Positions 41,101-50,198 of a DNA stretch of 64,000 nucleotides are shown here, one piece after another. Each line of letters starts with the position of its first letter. Position 1 is the stretch's first letter. Made by a program: the position numbers and the translations under genes. The notes under the pieces are model-generated. The model was not told the origin of the DNA. It did no database searches and saw only the letters and a list, made by a program, of their open reading frames with translations. Source of the stretch: Kitagawia praeruptora (lineage: Eukaryota; Streptophyta; Magnoliopsida; Apiales; Apiaceae); assembly GCA_037693485.1 (NCBI GenBank), contig CM075345.1:75885001-75949000 (forward strand), read 5' to 3'.

Positions 41101-41500
41101 CTTATTCTTAAACAACTTATGGAGCTGTTTGCTACTTATGGACTGAATGTCTCCCTTTGGAAGGTTGCCCTGCAACTCTATTCTCTTACCCTGTCTTTCA
41201 ATACTGATTTTATACTCTTTGAAATCAAAGGTGACCGGATTCACATGCTTCAACCAGTCTACCCCCAAAATTATATCCGATCCCCCTAGTGGATACACCC
41301 TTAAATCTGTGCAGAATTCATGCCCTTGAATGGAATATCTCAGAGCCAAACAAGCTGTGTCAATTACGTTTGTGCTTCCATTCGCCACTGTTACAGCTAG
41401 AGGGGGAATAACTTCGGCAGTCAATTTTAGTTGTTTCACCAACTGTTGGTCTATGAAACTGTGCGTAGACCCGCTATCAATGAGTATATTTACCCCCCTG
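38200..41500 (-). pseudogene. Ty3/gypsy pol polyprotein with four in-frame stops
   Basis: Reads on the minus strand in one frame. Protease with LIDSGSTHSF (about 41460-41490) and DIILGVDWL. RT with WRMCVDYRKLN, TKLDLRSGYHQIRV, VMPFGLTNAPASFQ and VFFDDILVYS (catalytic DD). RNase H TMETDASDVGLGAVL. Integrase zinc motif H-H-C-C (HDGVAGGH...CDTC, 39310-39460). Core ISIDFVEGLP, then SDRDKIFTS, then GQTERLNR. C-terminal HPVFHVSLLKKK and the chromodomain-like EDATWEDALQIQQQYPDFDP, ending at the true stop 38200-38202. Stops at 41008-41010, 40246-40248 (an expected Trp), 39016-39018 (an expected Gln) and 38314-38316. The frame itself is kept throughout, so decay is by point mutation. Not functional as it stands. 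Confidence 0.92.
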
Positions 41501-41501
41501 T

Positions 41502-42306
41502 TTTTTCACCTTGCCTTGCATCCTTATGGTACTTATTGACTGATTTCCAGCTAAAGCATTTAAAGAAATCTCCCCTGGCATACATTCTTCTTTTAACAAT
41601 GCTTCCATTTCTGTGAGTACCTGGTCTACCTCAATAGTATCTTCTCCACTCACTTCCTCTACTTCCCCCAGCATCATATAGAGCTTGGTTTTGCAATCTT
41701 TCCTAGGATGGTACAATTCGTCGCAATGAAAACACTGACCCTTGGCCCTTCTTTCGAGCAATTCCTTGCTGCTAAGGGTCGATCTACCCTTCCTACTGTC
41801 TGTTTGATATGGGGGTTTAACAGCTAGTGTGGTAGTGGGCTTAACATCACCAACTCCGACTGAATAGTTCTTTGAATATCCTGTCTTCGAGCTATTACTT
41901 CCCCATACCTTGTTTGACTTGTTCTCCTCTTGTTTAGCTAACAAAACTGCATCATGAAGGCTTTGTGGTTTGAACATCTTAACAGATCCTTTTATGTGGT
42001 CTTTCAAGCCACTTATGAAACTGGATATGAAGTACTCCTCATTAAATCCCCTATTCTTCGACAGCACTAAAGCCCTCAATTCTTCGAATCGATCTTCATA
42101 ATCAACCACTATCCCCGACTGTTTCAACTTGTTAAACTTATCCTGGACATCCATGGATTCTAGATCCTCAAATTTAGAAATCAAATCTGTTTGGAAGCCC
42201 TTCCAATTATTCAAGATTCTCCCTACCTGATAATACCGAAACCATACGCTAGCTTTTCCCTCAAAGTGTAACCCAGCCAATTTGATCTTCTTACTGTCAT
42301 CCATCG
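41502..42306 (-). pseudogene. Ty3/gypsy gag, C-terminal part (split by Sirevirus A)
   Basis: Continues the gag begun at 57065 after the 14-kb insertion. Contains KLAGLHFEGKASVWFRYYQV and KFNKLKQSGIVVDYEDRFEE (Gag core), FISGLKDHIKGSVKMFKPQS, and the zinc knuckle CFHCDELYHPRKDC (CX2CX4HX4C). Near 41496-41501 a run of six G (minus strand) puts the following protease in another frame. One G fewer would fuse gag to the DSGS protease, so a single-base insertion is likely. The TSD CATCG of Sirevirus A is at 42302-42306. Confidence 0.88.
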
Positions 42307-43595
42307 TGTTAGTTACAGAGGCATGCCTGTATACATCTAATAACAAGCCTAATTGTTTGTAATGCTTTGCATTACTTACATGACCTCTTAACTGAGGGAA
42401 CCTCTAGTTGTAGAGTTTCTGTTTGTATTGTACTTGTAATAGGCATCAAATCCTAGTTGTGTAACTGTACAAATAGAGTCTAGAATAATGCTTGAAAGAA
42501 GTTCCATGGTTCATGCCTCAAGCAAGGAGTTAAAGACTACCAAATAATCACAGTTGGGATTTGAAGAAATGAAGAATTTGCCTAAGTACCAATTCGAGAA
42601 GTATATTTGTCTATTCGAGAAGTCCAGCATTCGAGAAGTCAGAGATTCGATATCTCAAGATACTATTTGATATCTCTGAATACACTATTCGATATCTCAT
42701 TCGATATCTCAGGGATTCGATATGTCTACTACTCTATTCGAGAACTCAAGAAGTCAACAAGTCAAGATGGTATTCGAGTTCTCAAAGAGTCAACAAGTCA
42801 AAGTTCCATTCGATATCTCAAAGACTCAGAAAGCTATTCGACAACTCGAGGATTCGATAAGTCAAATGCTCTATTCGACAACTCAAGGAATCCTGATGGA
42901 AAAGAGCTATTTGAGAAGTGGTTCGATATGTCACTATAACAGTATTCGAGAACTCAGAGTTATCGATCAAGTCAATTCTAGTTCTCGAATCACTTACTTA
43001 GTCACTTCTCGAATACATTCTTGGAGACAAAATACTGAAGAAATTGTACAAGTCAGAAACCTGCAACAAGCCAATGCACTTTATGGACCACAACCTGTAA
43101 CGTGCTCTGGAAAGCCTACAAGGAAGCTTGGAGAGATATAGAAGAGACAAGGAGCTAAAGAAGTGGATCTAAACAGGCTTTGCAAAGTCAAATCTGTAAC
43201 CGTTTGGACGCTTACTCAAAAAGGATAGACAGACTAGAAAGTAATTTGCTTAGCTACCTTATTTGTAGTAAGCAGGCTGTATCCATGTTCTATAAGGACA
43301 CAGCCTCACTTCATAACTTAGTAACTTTGTGAGTCGAGTTTTTCATACACTGTAAGCTATATCTCTCTGAGAAAAACGAAGCTGAGAATACTACCATTTG
43401 TATTCACAGATTGTAGCAACCTTTATCTAATATACATTAGATTAAAGTGATATTGTGTCTTATGTTGTTTATTTATCCGCACCTTAATTTCTGCACACAC
43501 AGGCACTTATCTGCTACACAGACTCAATCCAAGAAAAGTTCAAGAATCCATTCACCCCCCCCTCTGTATTCTTTTACCGTGTTCAATACTCAACA
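42307..43595 (+). repeat. 5' LTR of Sirevirus A, with TTCNNGAA array
   Basis: Starts TGTTAGTTACAGAGG, ends CAATACTCAACA. The segment 42590-43015 is built from about 17 variants of ATTCGA(G/T/C)A(A/T)(G/C)TC. Seven contain TTCGAGAA or TTCTCGAA (42593, 42614, 42630, 42737, 42945, 42982, 43006), each fitting the dimer core TTCNNGAA of plant heat-shock elements. Putative coding frames here are by-products of this array. Confidence 0.95.
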
Positions 43596-43597
43596 AG

Positions 43598-43609
43598 TGG
43601 TATCAGAGC
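43598..43609 (+). other. Primer-binding site of Sirevirus A
   Basis: TGGTATCAGAGC, complementary to the 3' end of plant initiator tRNA-Met, two bases after the 5' LTR. Starts minus-strand DNA synthesis. Confidence 0.95.
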
Positions 43610-43640
43610 GGGCTGTTTATTCAAAAACAGAGAAACGATC

Positions 43641-46148
43641 ATGAGTTCGAATACACCAAAGACTACAGGAACGGTGAAGGTCCCTAAGTTTGATAAAGAA
43701 AACTTTAACCTCTGGAAGATAAAGATGATGTTGTTCATCAAAGCCTCTCATCCCTTGTATCCTGAGATTCTCAAGAATGGTCCTTTTGTTCCACAACAAG
43801 AGATACCAGAGAAGACTGTTGGAACCATAACAATCCCTAGAGCTTATGAGGCCAAGGATCCATCAAAGTGGACAGAGTCAGAAAGGGAGAAGGTTGCTCT
43901 TGACAGCCACCTCATGTTACTCATCATTGATTCCATGGATATGTCAATGTTTGCAAACATTGCATCATGCACGTCTGCTAAAGAGATGTGGGATCACATT
44001 GAGGTGTTGTGTGAAGGGACTGATGAGGTTAAAGAAAACAGGAAACAGATACTGGTCACACAGTATGAAGCTTTCATGGCACAGCCCAAGGAAAGCATCA
44101 CTGAGATGTTTGAAAGGTTTCACAAGCTAGTTACTGAGTTGCAAATGAATGGAAAGGTTTACAGCACCAAGGAGTTAAATATGAAATTTCTGTTGTCTTC
44201 ACCAAATCATCTGGAGCAAAGAGTCATTTCCCTAAGAGAGAGAGATTTGAACAAAGTCACCTATGATGTACTCTATGGAGTCCTAAAGACTCATGAACTT
44301 GAGTTGCTTCAGAAGAGGGCTATCCAAGCAAACCAAGGTAGGATGATAAACACATCATGTGCCTTGATTGTCAACAAATCCATCCTGGACCTAGAAGCAT
44401 CTACAAGCCAACTAAGGATAGAGGAGGTGGCAGATGATGAAGAAACTGAAGCTGGGGTGAGTGAGCCTGTTGAGGAAAAGGAGGAAGAAGAAGAGGAGTT
44501 TTACACTCTGGAAGAACTTGATGGGATGGAAAATACTTCATATGCTTTCATGGCCAGAAAATTTCCAAACATCAGATTTAAAAGAAATCAACCCTTCAAA
44601 CCCAAAACTCAAAACCATTCAGCCAACAAGAACAAGGCACCTGTGAAACCAAACAGAAATAAGTTCAAAACCGGTTATGTGGATAGGTCATCTGTAAGGT
44701 GTTATAGATGCAATGACCTAGGGCATTTTGCCAGTGAATGCAAGAAGCCTAAAAAGAAGGATAGAGATTATCTTGAGCTAGAAGCTAAGTATGAGGCCCT
44801 TCTGAAAATGCAGACACATGGTAAGGCCTACATAGCTGAAGGGAAGTGTTGGGATGATTCTGAGAGTGATGAAGAGGAACAAGAATTCTGCAATTATGCC
44901 TTGATGGCCAACTCCAAGGATGACTCATCTTCATCTGATTCTCAGGTACCATCTCTCACTACTATAGACATGTCTGTTTCTGAATACAAATCCATGATTG
45001 AACAATTATCTGTTGAAATGTTTAATATTCATACTAGTATGACTGCTGCTAATGAGGAGATTGCTAAACTGTCTACTAGAAATGAAGTATTAACCAAAAA
45101 GAATGAGGAACTTGAGCTAACTGCTATGCAAGTAGAAAACCTTAAGAAAGAAGTTGAATATTTGGAGAACAAGGTTCTATGTGCTAGTCAAGTAGAGAAG
45201 GCTCTTAGGGATGAATTAGCTGAGAATGAATTCAAACTTAAAACTTTCAAGAAATCATCTGGTTTAGTGCAATCCTACTGTGAGAAAATTGAAGCTAAAC
45301 CTAAAGCAGCTATTGGACTTGACTATGACTCTCTCAAACAAAGGAAAGGCTATGCTGTCATCGAAGAGGACACAGCTGTTCATGAGAAAGTGCCTCACAT
45401 TTTGAGAAAAACTGAAAATCCAATTTTTAAGGAATCAACATTTGAAATTGATGAGGATGCCTTACTCATCAAGCAAATGTTGAATGATGAGGATGAGGCA
45501 CAATCTAGTGAACAGCAAGCATCCTCTAAGGGTGAGAGTGCCAAGTCAAAGACCAAGAAGCCAGTAGTTGATAGGCCAAGACCTAAGAAGTTTGTTAAGT
45601 TTGTATCAGCTGGGAAGAGTGAATCAGAAAAGGAAGTGACTAAAAAGAAACAGAACAGAAATGGCAAGTTAGGGATTAACAAGGATAACAACTATGCTTA
45701 TATGCCTAATGCCCCTAGGAAAACTTGTCAGAACTGTTTCAGTACCAACCATCTAACTCATGCATGCAAGAAACCTGTTGGTAGTGTGTCTAAACCTTTC
45801 TATGATTGTTCTGTGCCTCTAAGACATAGAGATGCACCCTTCTGTGATAAATTTGACTGTATGCCATGCAATATGAATGTTATGACTAGTTGTTTTAATT
45901 TAAGAAGACAGTTCATTGATGGTTGTATCAGTCACAATTCTCACACACACTACACAAGGTCAAAGTCTTCAAGTCCTCCTAAAGCTAGGAAGGTACCTTT
46001 GTCACCTAAGTCTGAAACCTCAGGTTCTAAGACTTCCAACAGTGACAAGAAGACTGACACTAAGAAAGTTAACAAGCATGTTGTTTATGATAAAACTGTC
46101 TCTAAGTCACATGGACCCAAACTTGTTTGGGTACCAAAGGAAAAGTAA
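43641..46148 (+). CDS. Sirevirus A Gag
   Basis: 835 codons, uninterrupted, ATG 45 bp after the LTR (MSSNTPKTTGTVKVPKFDKE). Copia Gag core FNLWKIKMMLFI...AKEMWDHIEVLCEGTDEVKE...MFERFHKLVTELQMNGKVYS (residues ~25-200). Zinc knuckle 1 CYRCNDLGHFASEC (about 354-367). A coiled-coil region ELELTAMQVENLKKEVEYLE (about 490-560). Zinc knuckle 2 CQNCFSTNHLTHAC (about 696-709). Ends WVPKEK. Two zinc knuckles and a long C-terminal extension are typical of Sireviruses. Gag forms the cytoplasmic virus-like particle and packages RNA. Pol follows in the -1 frame, overlapping the last codons. Confidence 0.95.
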   Translation: MSSNTPKTTGTVKVPKFDKENFNLWKIKMMLFIKASHPLYPEILKNGPFVPQQEIPEKTVGTITIPRAYEAKDPSKWTESEREKVALDSHLMLLIIDSMDMSMFANIASCTSAKEMWDHIEVLCEGTDEVKENRKQILVTQYEAFMAQPKESITEMFERFHKLVTELQMNGKVYSTKELNMKFLLSSPNHLEQRVISLRERDLNKVTYDVLYGVLKTHELELLQKRAIQANQGRMINTSCALIVNKSILDLEASTSQLRIEEVADDEETEAGVSEPVEEKEEEEEEFYTLEELDGMENTSYAFMARKFPNIRFKRNQPFKPKTQNHSANKNKAPVKPNRNKFKTGYVDRSSVRCYRCNDLGHFASECKKPKKKDRDYLELEAKYEALLKMQTHGKAYIAEGKCWDDSESDEEEQEFCNYALMANSKDDSSSSDSQVPSLTTIDMSVSEYKSMIEQLSVEMFNIHTSMTAANEEIAKLSTRNEVLTKKNEELELTAMQVENLKKEVEYLENKVLCASQVEKALRDELAENEFKLKTFKKSSGLVQSYCEKIEAKPKAAIGLDYDSLKQRKGYAVIEEDTAVHEKVPHILRKTENPIFKESTFEIDEDALLIKQMLNDEDEAQSSEQQASSKGESAKSKTKKPVVDRPRPKKFVKFVSAGKSESEKEVTKKKQNRNGKLGINKDNNYAYMPNAPRKTCQNCFSTNHLTHACKKPVGSVSKPFYDCSVPLRHRDAPFCDKFDCMPCNMNVMTSCFNLRRQFIDGCISHNSHTHYTRSKSSSPPKARKVPLSPKSETSGSKTSNSDKKTDTKKVNKHVVYDKTVSKSHGPKLVWVPKEK

Positions 46149-46272
46149 TACCTTTGTGTTTGCAGGGCAAAGAAAGTGAGAAGAAGGTCATGTGGATTTT
46201 GGACAGTGGATGCTCAAATCATATGACTGGTGATATGGCCCGCTATCACAGTATGAGGAAAAGGCTGACCCA
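46127..46272 (+). pseudogene. Sirevirus A protease segment, cut off by a one-base deletion
   Basis: In the -1 frame relative to gag: PLCLQGKESEKKVMWILDSG then CSNHMTGDMARYHS. ILDSGCSNHMTGD is the copia aspartic protease active site (catalytic Asp in DSG). At about 46253 the frame shifts. Comparison with Sirevirus B (16 residues between MTGD and FGDD in both if one T is counted back) shows that one base of an expected CACAGTTATGAG has been lost. The downstream pol is therefore in another frame. Confidence 0.85.
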
Positions 46273-49200
46273 ATGGTTGCTTTTGGAGATGACAGCATGG
46301 GTAACACATTGGGATATGGCAAGCTGAAAGTTGGAAATGTCATCATTGAAGATGTAGCACTAGTCAAGGGGCTCAAGCATAATCTGTTAAGTGTTGGTCA
46401 GTTTACTGATAGAGGATTCAAAGTGAATTTTGACAAAGATGAATGTTTGATCACCCACAAGAAGACTGGTGATTTTGCTCTATCTGGAGTAAGGAAGGGA
46501 AGCCTGTTTGTAGCCAATATGGACTCTGCAAACAAGGACAAAATTTGTTGCTTTTACTCAAAAGCATCAAATGAAGATTGTTGGCTGTGGCACAAGAAAC
46601 TATCACACCTGAACTTTAAGGCCATTAATTCTCTAGTCAAAAGAGAGTTAGTGAGAGGCATGCCCACACTTGAATTCTGCCAAGAAGGAGTGTGTGAGGC
46701 TTGTCAAAAAGGAAAAATGAAGAGATCAAGCCACAAGTCAAAGACAGTGACATCTGTAACCAAGCCACTACAACTTATCCATATGGATTTGTTTGGGCCT
46801 GTTAACATAATGTCACTTGGAAGAAAGAAGTATGCCCTGGTAATGGTTGATGATTTTTCAAGGTATACATGGGTAGAATTTCTGGCATCAAAAGATGAGG
46901 CTCCACAAGTAATCATTGAGCATATAAAGAAAGTTGACAAGGAAGCAAAGGCAAACGATGCAAGTGTGATTGCATTGAGGAGTGATAATGGAACAGAGTT
47001 CAGAAATGCCACACTTGAAGCATTCTGCAAAGAGAATGGCATTTCTCAGCAATTCTCAGCTCCAAGGACTCCACAACAAAATGGAGTTGTTGAGAGAAAG
47101 AATAGAACTCTAATTGAGGCTGCTAGAACAATGTTACTTGATGCAAAAATGCCCACATGTTTTTGGGCTGAGGCTGTGAGCACTGCATGCTATATTCAGA
47201 ACAGAACCCTCATCAACAAAAACACTGGAAAGACTCCTTACAACTTGATGACTGGAAAGAAGCCTACACTGAAGTATATTCATACTTTTGGAAGCAAATG
47301 CTTTGTACTTAAGGACAATTCTGAATATGTTGGAAAGTTTGATGCAAAAGCATTTGAAGGAATTTTTCTTGGCTATTCTATGGAAAGAATTGCATACAAG
47401 GTTTATGTCATCAGTCAAAAGAAAGTTATGGAAAGCACAGATGTAACATTTGATGACAGCAAACTACCTGGACTAGAAGAAGCCAATGATGAAGACAAAG
47501 ATCCATTGAAGTTTGATAATCTAGATGATTCTGATGAAGAGACTGAAACTGGAGTTGAAACTCAAGTTCAACAAACTCAAGTGAATAATGATACAAGAGA
47601 AGAATTTGTGCCAATCAATAGTGAAGAAACAAGCATCCAAGACACACCTGTGAGTAATGGCAACTTCACAGGGGGAGGAAATGAGGATGATCATGATGAG
47701 GATGATGAAGCAACATCAAGGATGAGAAATCAGGCTGAACACTCAAGGAAATGGGATAGATCACACACTGCAGAGCAAATCATTGGTGATCCTAATGCAG
47801 GAGTAAGGACTAGGAGAGCAACTCAAAATGAGTGCCTCTATGGATGTTTTCTATCACAAGTTGAGCCTAAGAAACTTGATGATGCATTGTTGGATCCAGA
47901 TTGGATTATTGCCATGCAAGAGGAGCTGAATCAATTTGAAAGGAACAAAGTATGGGAACTTGTGCCTGCACCAAAGAATAGAACCATTGTTGGAACAAAA
48001 TGGGTTCTGAAGAATAAGATGGATGAAGATGGTGTAATAATAAGAAACAAAGCAAGGCTGGTTGCAAAAGGATACTCTCAACAGGAAGGCATTGATTATG
48101 ATGAGACATTTGCCCCTGTTGCTAGATTGGAAGCCATTAGAATATTCTTGGCATTTGCTGCTCATTCAAACTTTAAAGTTTATCAAATGGATGTCAAGAG
48201 TGCATTTCTAAATGGAGAGTTGGAAGAAGAGGTTTATGTGCAACAACCACCTGGCTTTGAGGATCCACATTTCCCAGAATTTGTCTACAGATTGCTTAAG
48301 GCACTGTATGGACTTAAGCAAGCTCCAAGAGCATGGTATGATACTCTATCACAATTTCTTCTTGAAAATCAATTCACTCGAGGCACATTGGACAAGACAC
48401 TGTCTTACAAGAAGCATGGTGATGATATGATCCTAGTTCAAATCTATGTGGATGATATCATTTTTGGTTCTACAAATGAGAAACTGTGTGAGAAATTCTC
48501 TAAACTCATGCAGAGCAGATATGAGATGAGCATGATGGGAGAGTTGACATTCTTTCTAGGGTTGCAAGTCAGTCAAAGGAAGGATGGTATCTTTATCAGT
48601 CAAACCAAGTACATCAAGGATTTATTGAAGAAGTTTGACTTGGAAGATTGTTCACCTGCCAAGACACCCATGGCCACTGCCACTAAATTGGATGAAGATG
48701 CTAAAGGCAAGAGAGTAGATATCTCAGTCTACAGAGGCATGGTTGGTTCTCTACTCTACCTCACTGCAAGTAGGCCAGACATCATGTTTGCTACATGCTT
48801 GTGTGCAAGGTTTCAATCAAATCCAAAGGAATCACATTTGATTGCAATGAAAAGGATCTTTAGATATCTGAAGGGCACTCCTAACTTGGGATTATGGTAC
48901 CCTAAGGACACAGGGTTCAATCTGGTTGGCTACTCTGATGCTGATTATGCTGGATGCAGAGTGGATAGGAAAAGCACCTCAGGAAGCTGCCAGTTTCTTG
49001 GACAAAGGTTAGTTTCTTGGTATAGCAAGAAGCAACAATCTGTGTCAACTTCTACAGCTGAGGCTGAATACATAGCTGCTGGAAGTTGCTGTGCTCAAGT
49101 GCTTTGGATTAGAAATCAACTTAGAGATTATGGACTTGTGTTGGAAAGAATTCCAATCATGTGTGACAACACAAGTGCAATCTCTATAGTTGCCAATCCT

Positions 49201-49398
49201 GTCAATCATTCTAGAACAAAGCACATTGACATCAGATATCATTTCATAAGAGAACATGCAACTAATGGAACCATTGAGTTGCATTATGTCTCTACAGATA
49301 AACAACTAGCTGATATATTCACTAAGCCATTAGATGAAGCCACCTTCACAAGGTTGGTAAGTGAGATTGGAATGCTGAATTCTTCAGATTCTGGCTAA
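46273..49398 (+). CDS. Sirevirus A Pol (integrase, reverse transcriptase, RNase H)
   Basis: 1041 codons from the first ATG after the frameshift (MVAFGDDSMGNTLGYGK). Integrase zinc motif WLWHKKLSHLNFK...CEACQKGK (about 104-145). Catalytic core HMDLFGPVNIMS (D, ~172), RSDNGTEFRN (D, ~238) and PQQNGVVERKNRT (E, ~274). RT from KVWELVPAPKN (~558) with YQMDVKSAFLNGELEEEVYV and QIYVDDIIFGS (YVDD, ~724). RNase H GYSDADYAGCRVDRKSTSGS (~885), STAEAEYIAAGSCCAQVLW, CDNTSAISIVANPVNHSRTK, ending TKPLDEATFTRLVSEIGML. All catalytic residues are intact. Only the link to the protease and gag is broken by the deletion near 46253. Confidence 0.95.
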   Translation: MVAFGDDSMGNTLGYGKLKVGNVIIEDVALVKGLKHNLLSVGQFTDRGFKVNFDKDECLITHKKTGDFALSGVRKGSLFVANMDSANKDKICCFYSKASNEDCWLWHKKLSHLNFKAINSLVKRELVRGMPTLEFCQEGVCEACQKGKMKRSSHKSKTVTSVTKPLQLIHMDLFGPVNIMSLGRKKYALVMVDDFSRYTWVEFLASKDEAPQVIIEHIKKVDKEAKANDASVIALRSDNGTEFRNATLEAFCKENGISQQFSAPRTPQQNGVVERKNRTLIEAARTMLLDAKMPTCFWAEAVSTACYIQNRTLINKNTGKTPYNLMTGKKPTLKYIHTFGSKCFVLKDNSEYVGKFDAKAFEGIFLGYSMERIAYKVYVISQKKVMESTDVTFDDSKLPGLEEANDEDKDPLKFDNLDDSDEETETGVETQVQQTQVNNDTREEFVPINSEETSIQDTPVSNGNFTGGGNEDDHDEDDEATSRMRNQAEHSRKWDRSHTAEQIIGDPNAGVRTRRATQNECLYGCFLSQVEPKKLDDALLDPDWIIAMQEELNQFERNKVWELVPAPKNRTIVGTKWVLKNKMDEDGVIIRNKARLVAKGYSQQEGIDYDETFAPVARLEAIRIFLAFAAHSNFKVYQMDVKSAFLNGELEEEVYVQQPPGFEDPHFPEFVYRLLKALYGLKQAPRAWYDTLSQFLLENQFTRGTLDKTLSYKKHGDDMILVQIYVDDIIFGSTNEKLCEKFSKLMQSRYEMSMMGELTFFLGLQVSQRKDGIFISQTKYIKDLLKKFDLEDCSPAKTPMATATKLDEDAKGKRVDISVYRGMVGSLLYLTASRPDIMFATCLCARFQSNPKESHLIAMKRIFRYLKGTPNLGLWYPKDTGFNLVGYSDADYAGCRVDRKSTSGSCQFLGQRLVSWYSKKQQSVSTSTAEAEYIAAGSCCAQVLWIRNQLRDYGLVLERIPIMCDNTSAISIVANPVNHSRTKHIDIRYHFIREHATNGTIELHYVSTDKQLADIFTKPLDEATFTRLVSEIGMLNSSDSG

Positions 49399-50198
49399 GT
49401 GAATACATCATCTAGATTGTTGCAGCAGTAAACACTTACTTTATCTAAATCCTCAATATTTTTGAAGTAAGTGTTGGCTGAAATATGATTTATAAATATT
49501 TCAAATCTGTTGCATATGTTGAAAATCATATTTTTATTAACTTAAAATTTCTATGAAATTTTGAGAAAATCACTATTTGATTTGCTAGGATATTTTTCAA
49601 TGAATATGTCTGGTAAATTTTTACAAGATAGTGAAAATCAAATTTTTATGAGTGATGGGTATAGTTCGATAAGTCAGACTTCTCGAGTGATTCACTATTC
49701 GACATCTCTAATAAGTCTCATTAGAGTACTCTTGAGTTCTCGAATAGAGTCTTTCTGAGTTCTCGAATGATTGAGTTCTCGAACACTATATTTGAGTTCT
49801 CGAGTCATTTGAAAAGGCTGAATTCTCGCTGAATTTTAACCGATTTTGGATTTTTATCTAAAAATTTAATTCACTCATAAAAACACATTTTATTTAATTT
49901 AGAATTATTTCTAAGTTAGATAACTGCCAGCTGTGAGTTTCTATCTGCTTGAGTTATCGATTAAGCCATTCTTGACTTCTCGAATAGTTGTTTTCTACTT
50001 CTCGAATGCCTGACTTGTCGATACAAAACAGTCTGCTAATCGACAATTCAAGTACTTCATACTTATACAATCTCACATCTATTCGATTCATTTCATTCGA
50101 TTTCTCAAGCATCTACACTCTCTAAACCCCTGAAACCCTAGCTACGAAAAGCCAAATTTCTTCTTCAACCTTCAATTTCTTTTCTCTCTTCTACACAA
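49399..50198 (+). promoter_or_regulatory. Sirevirus A pol-ORF3 spacer with TTCTCGAA array
   Basis: 800 bp without a reading frame. In 49660-50110 the LTR motif returns mostly inverted: GTTCTCGAATAG (~49738), GTTCTCGAATGA (~49759), GTTCTCGAACAC (~49775), CTTCTCGAATAG (~49978), CTTCTCGAATGCC (~50000), with ATTCGAT variants near 50090. At least five fit TTCNNGAA. Its position directly upstream of the ORF3 ATG suggests an internal promoter or a regulatory repeat. This is an inference. Confidence 0.55.

Noticed and set aside
42607..43141. Two overlapping ORFs (110 and 139 codons) that recur at 55316-55850
   Set aside because: They lie inside both LTRs of Sirevirus A and simply translate the ATTCGA motif array. 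The duplication reflects the LTR pair, not two genes.
49561..49758. 65-codon ORF between pol and ORF3 of Sirevirus A
   Set aside because: Lies in the spacer with the TTCTCGAA array and has no recognisable domain.
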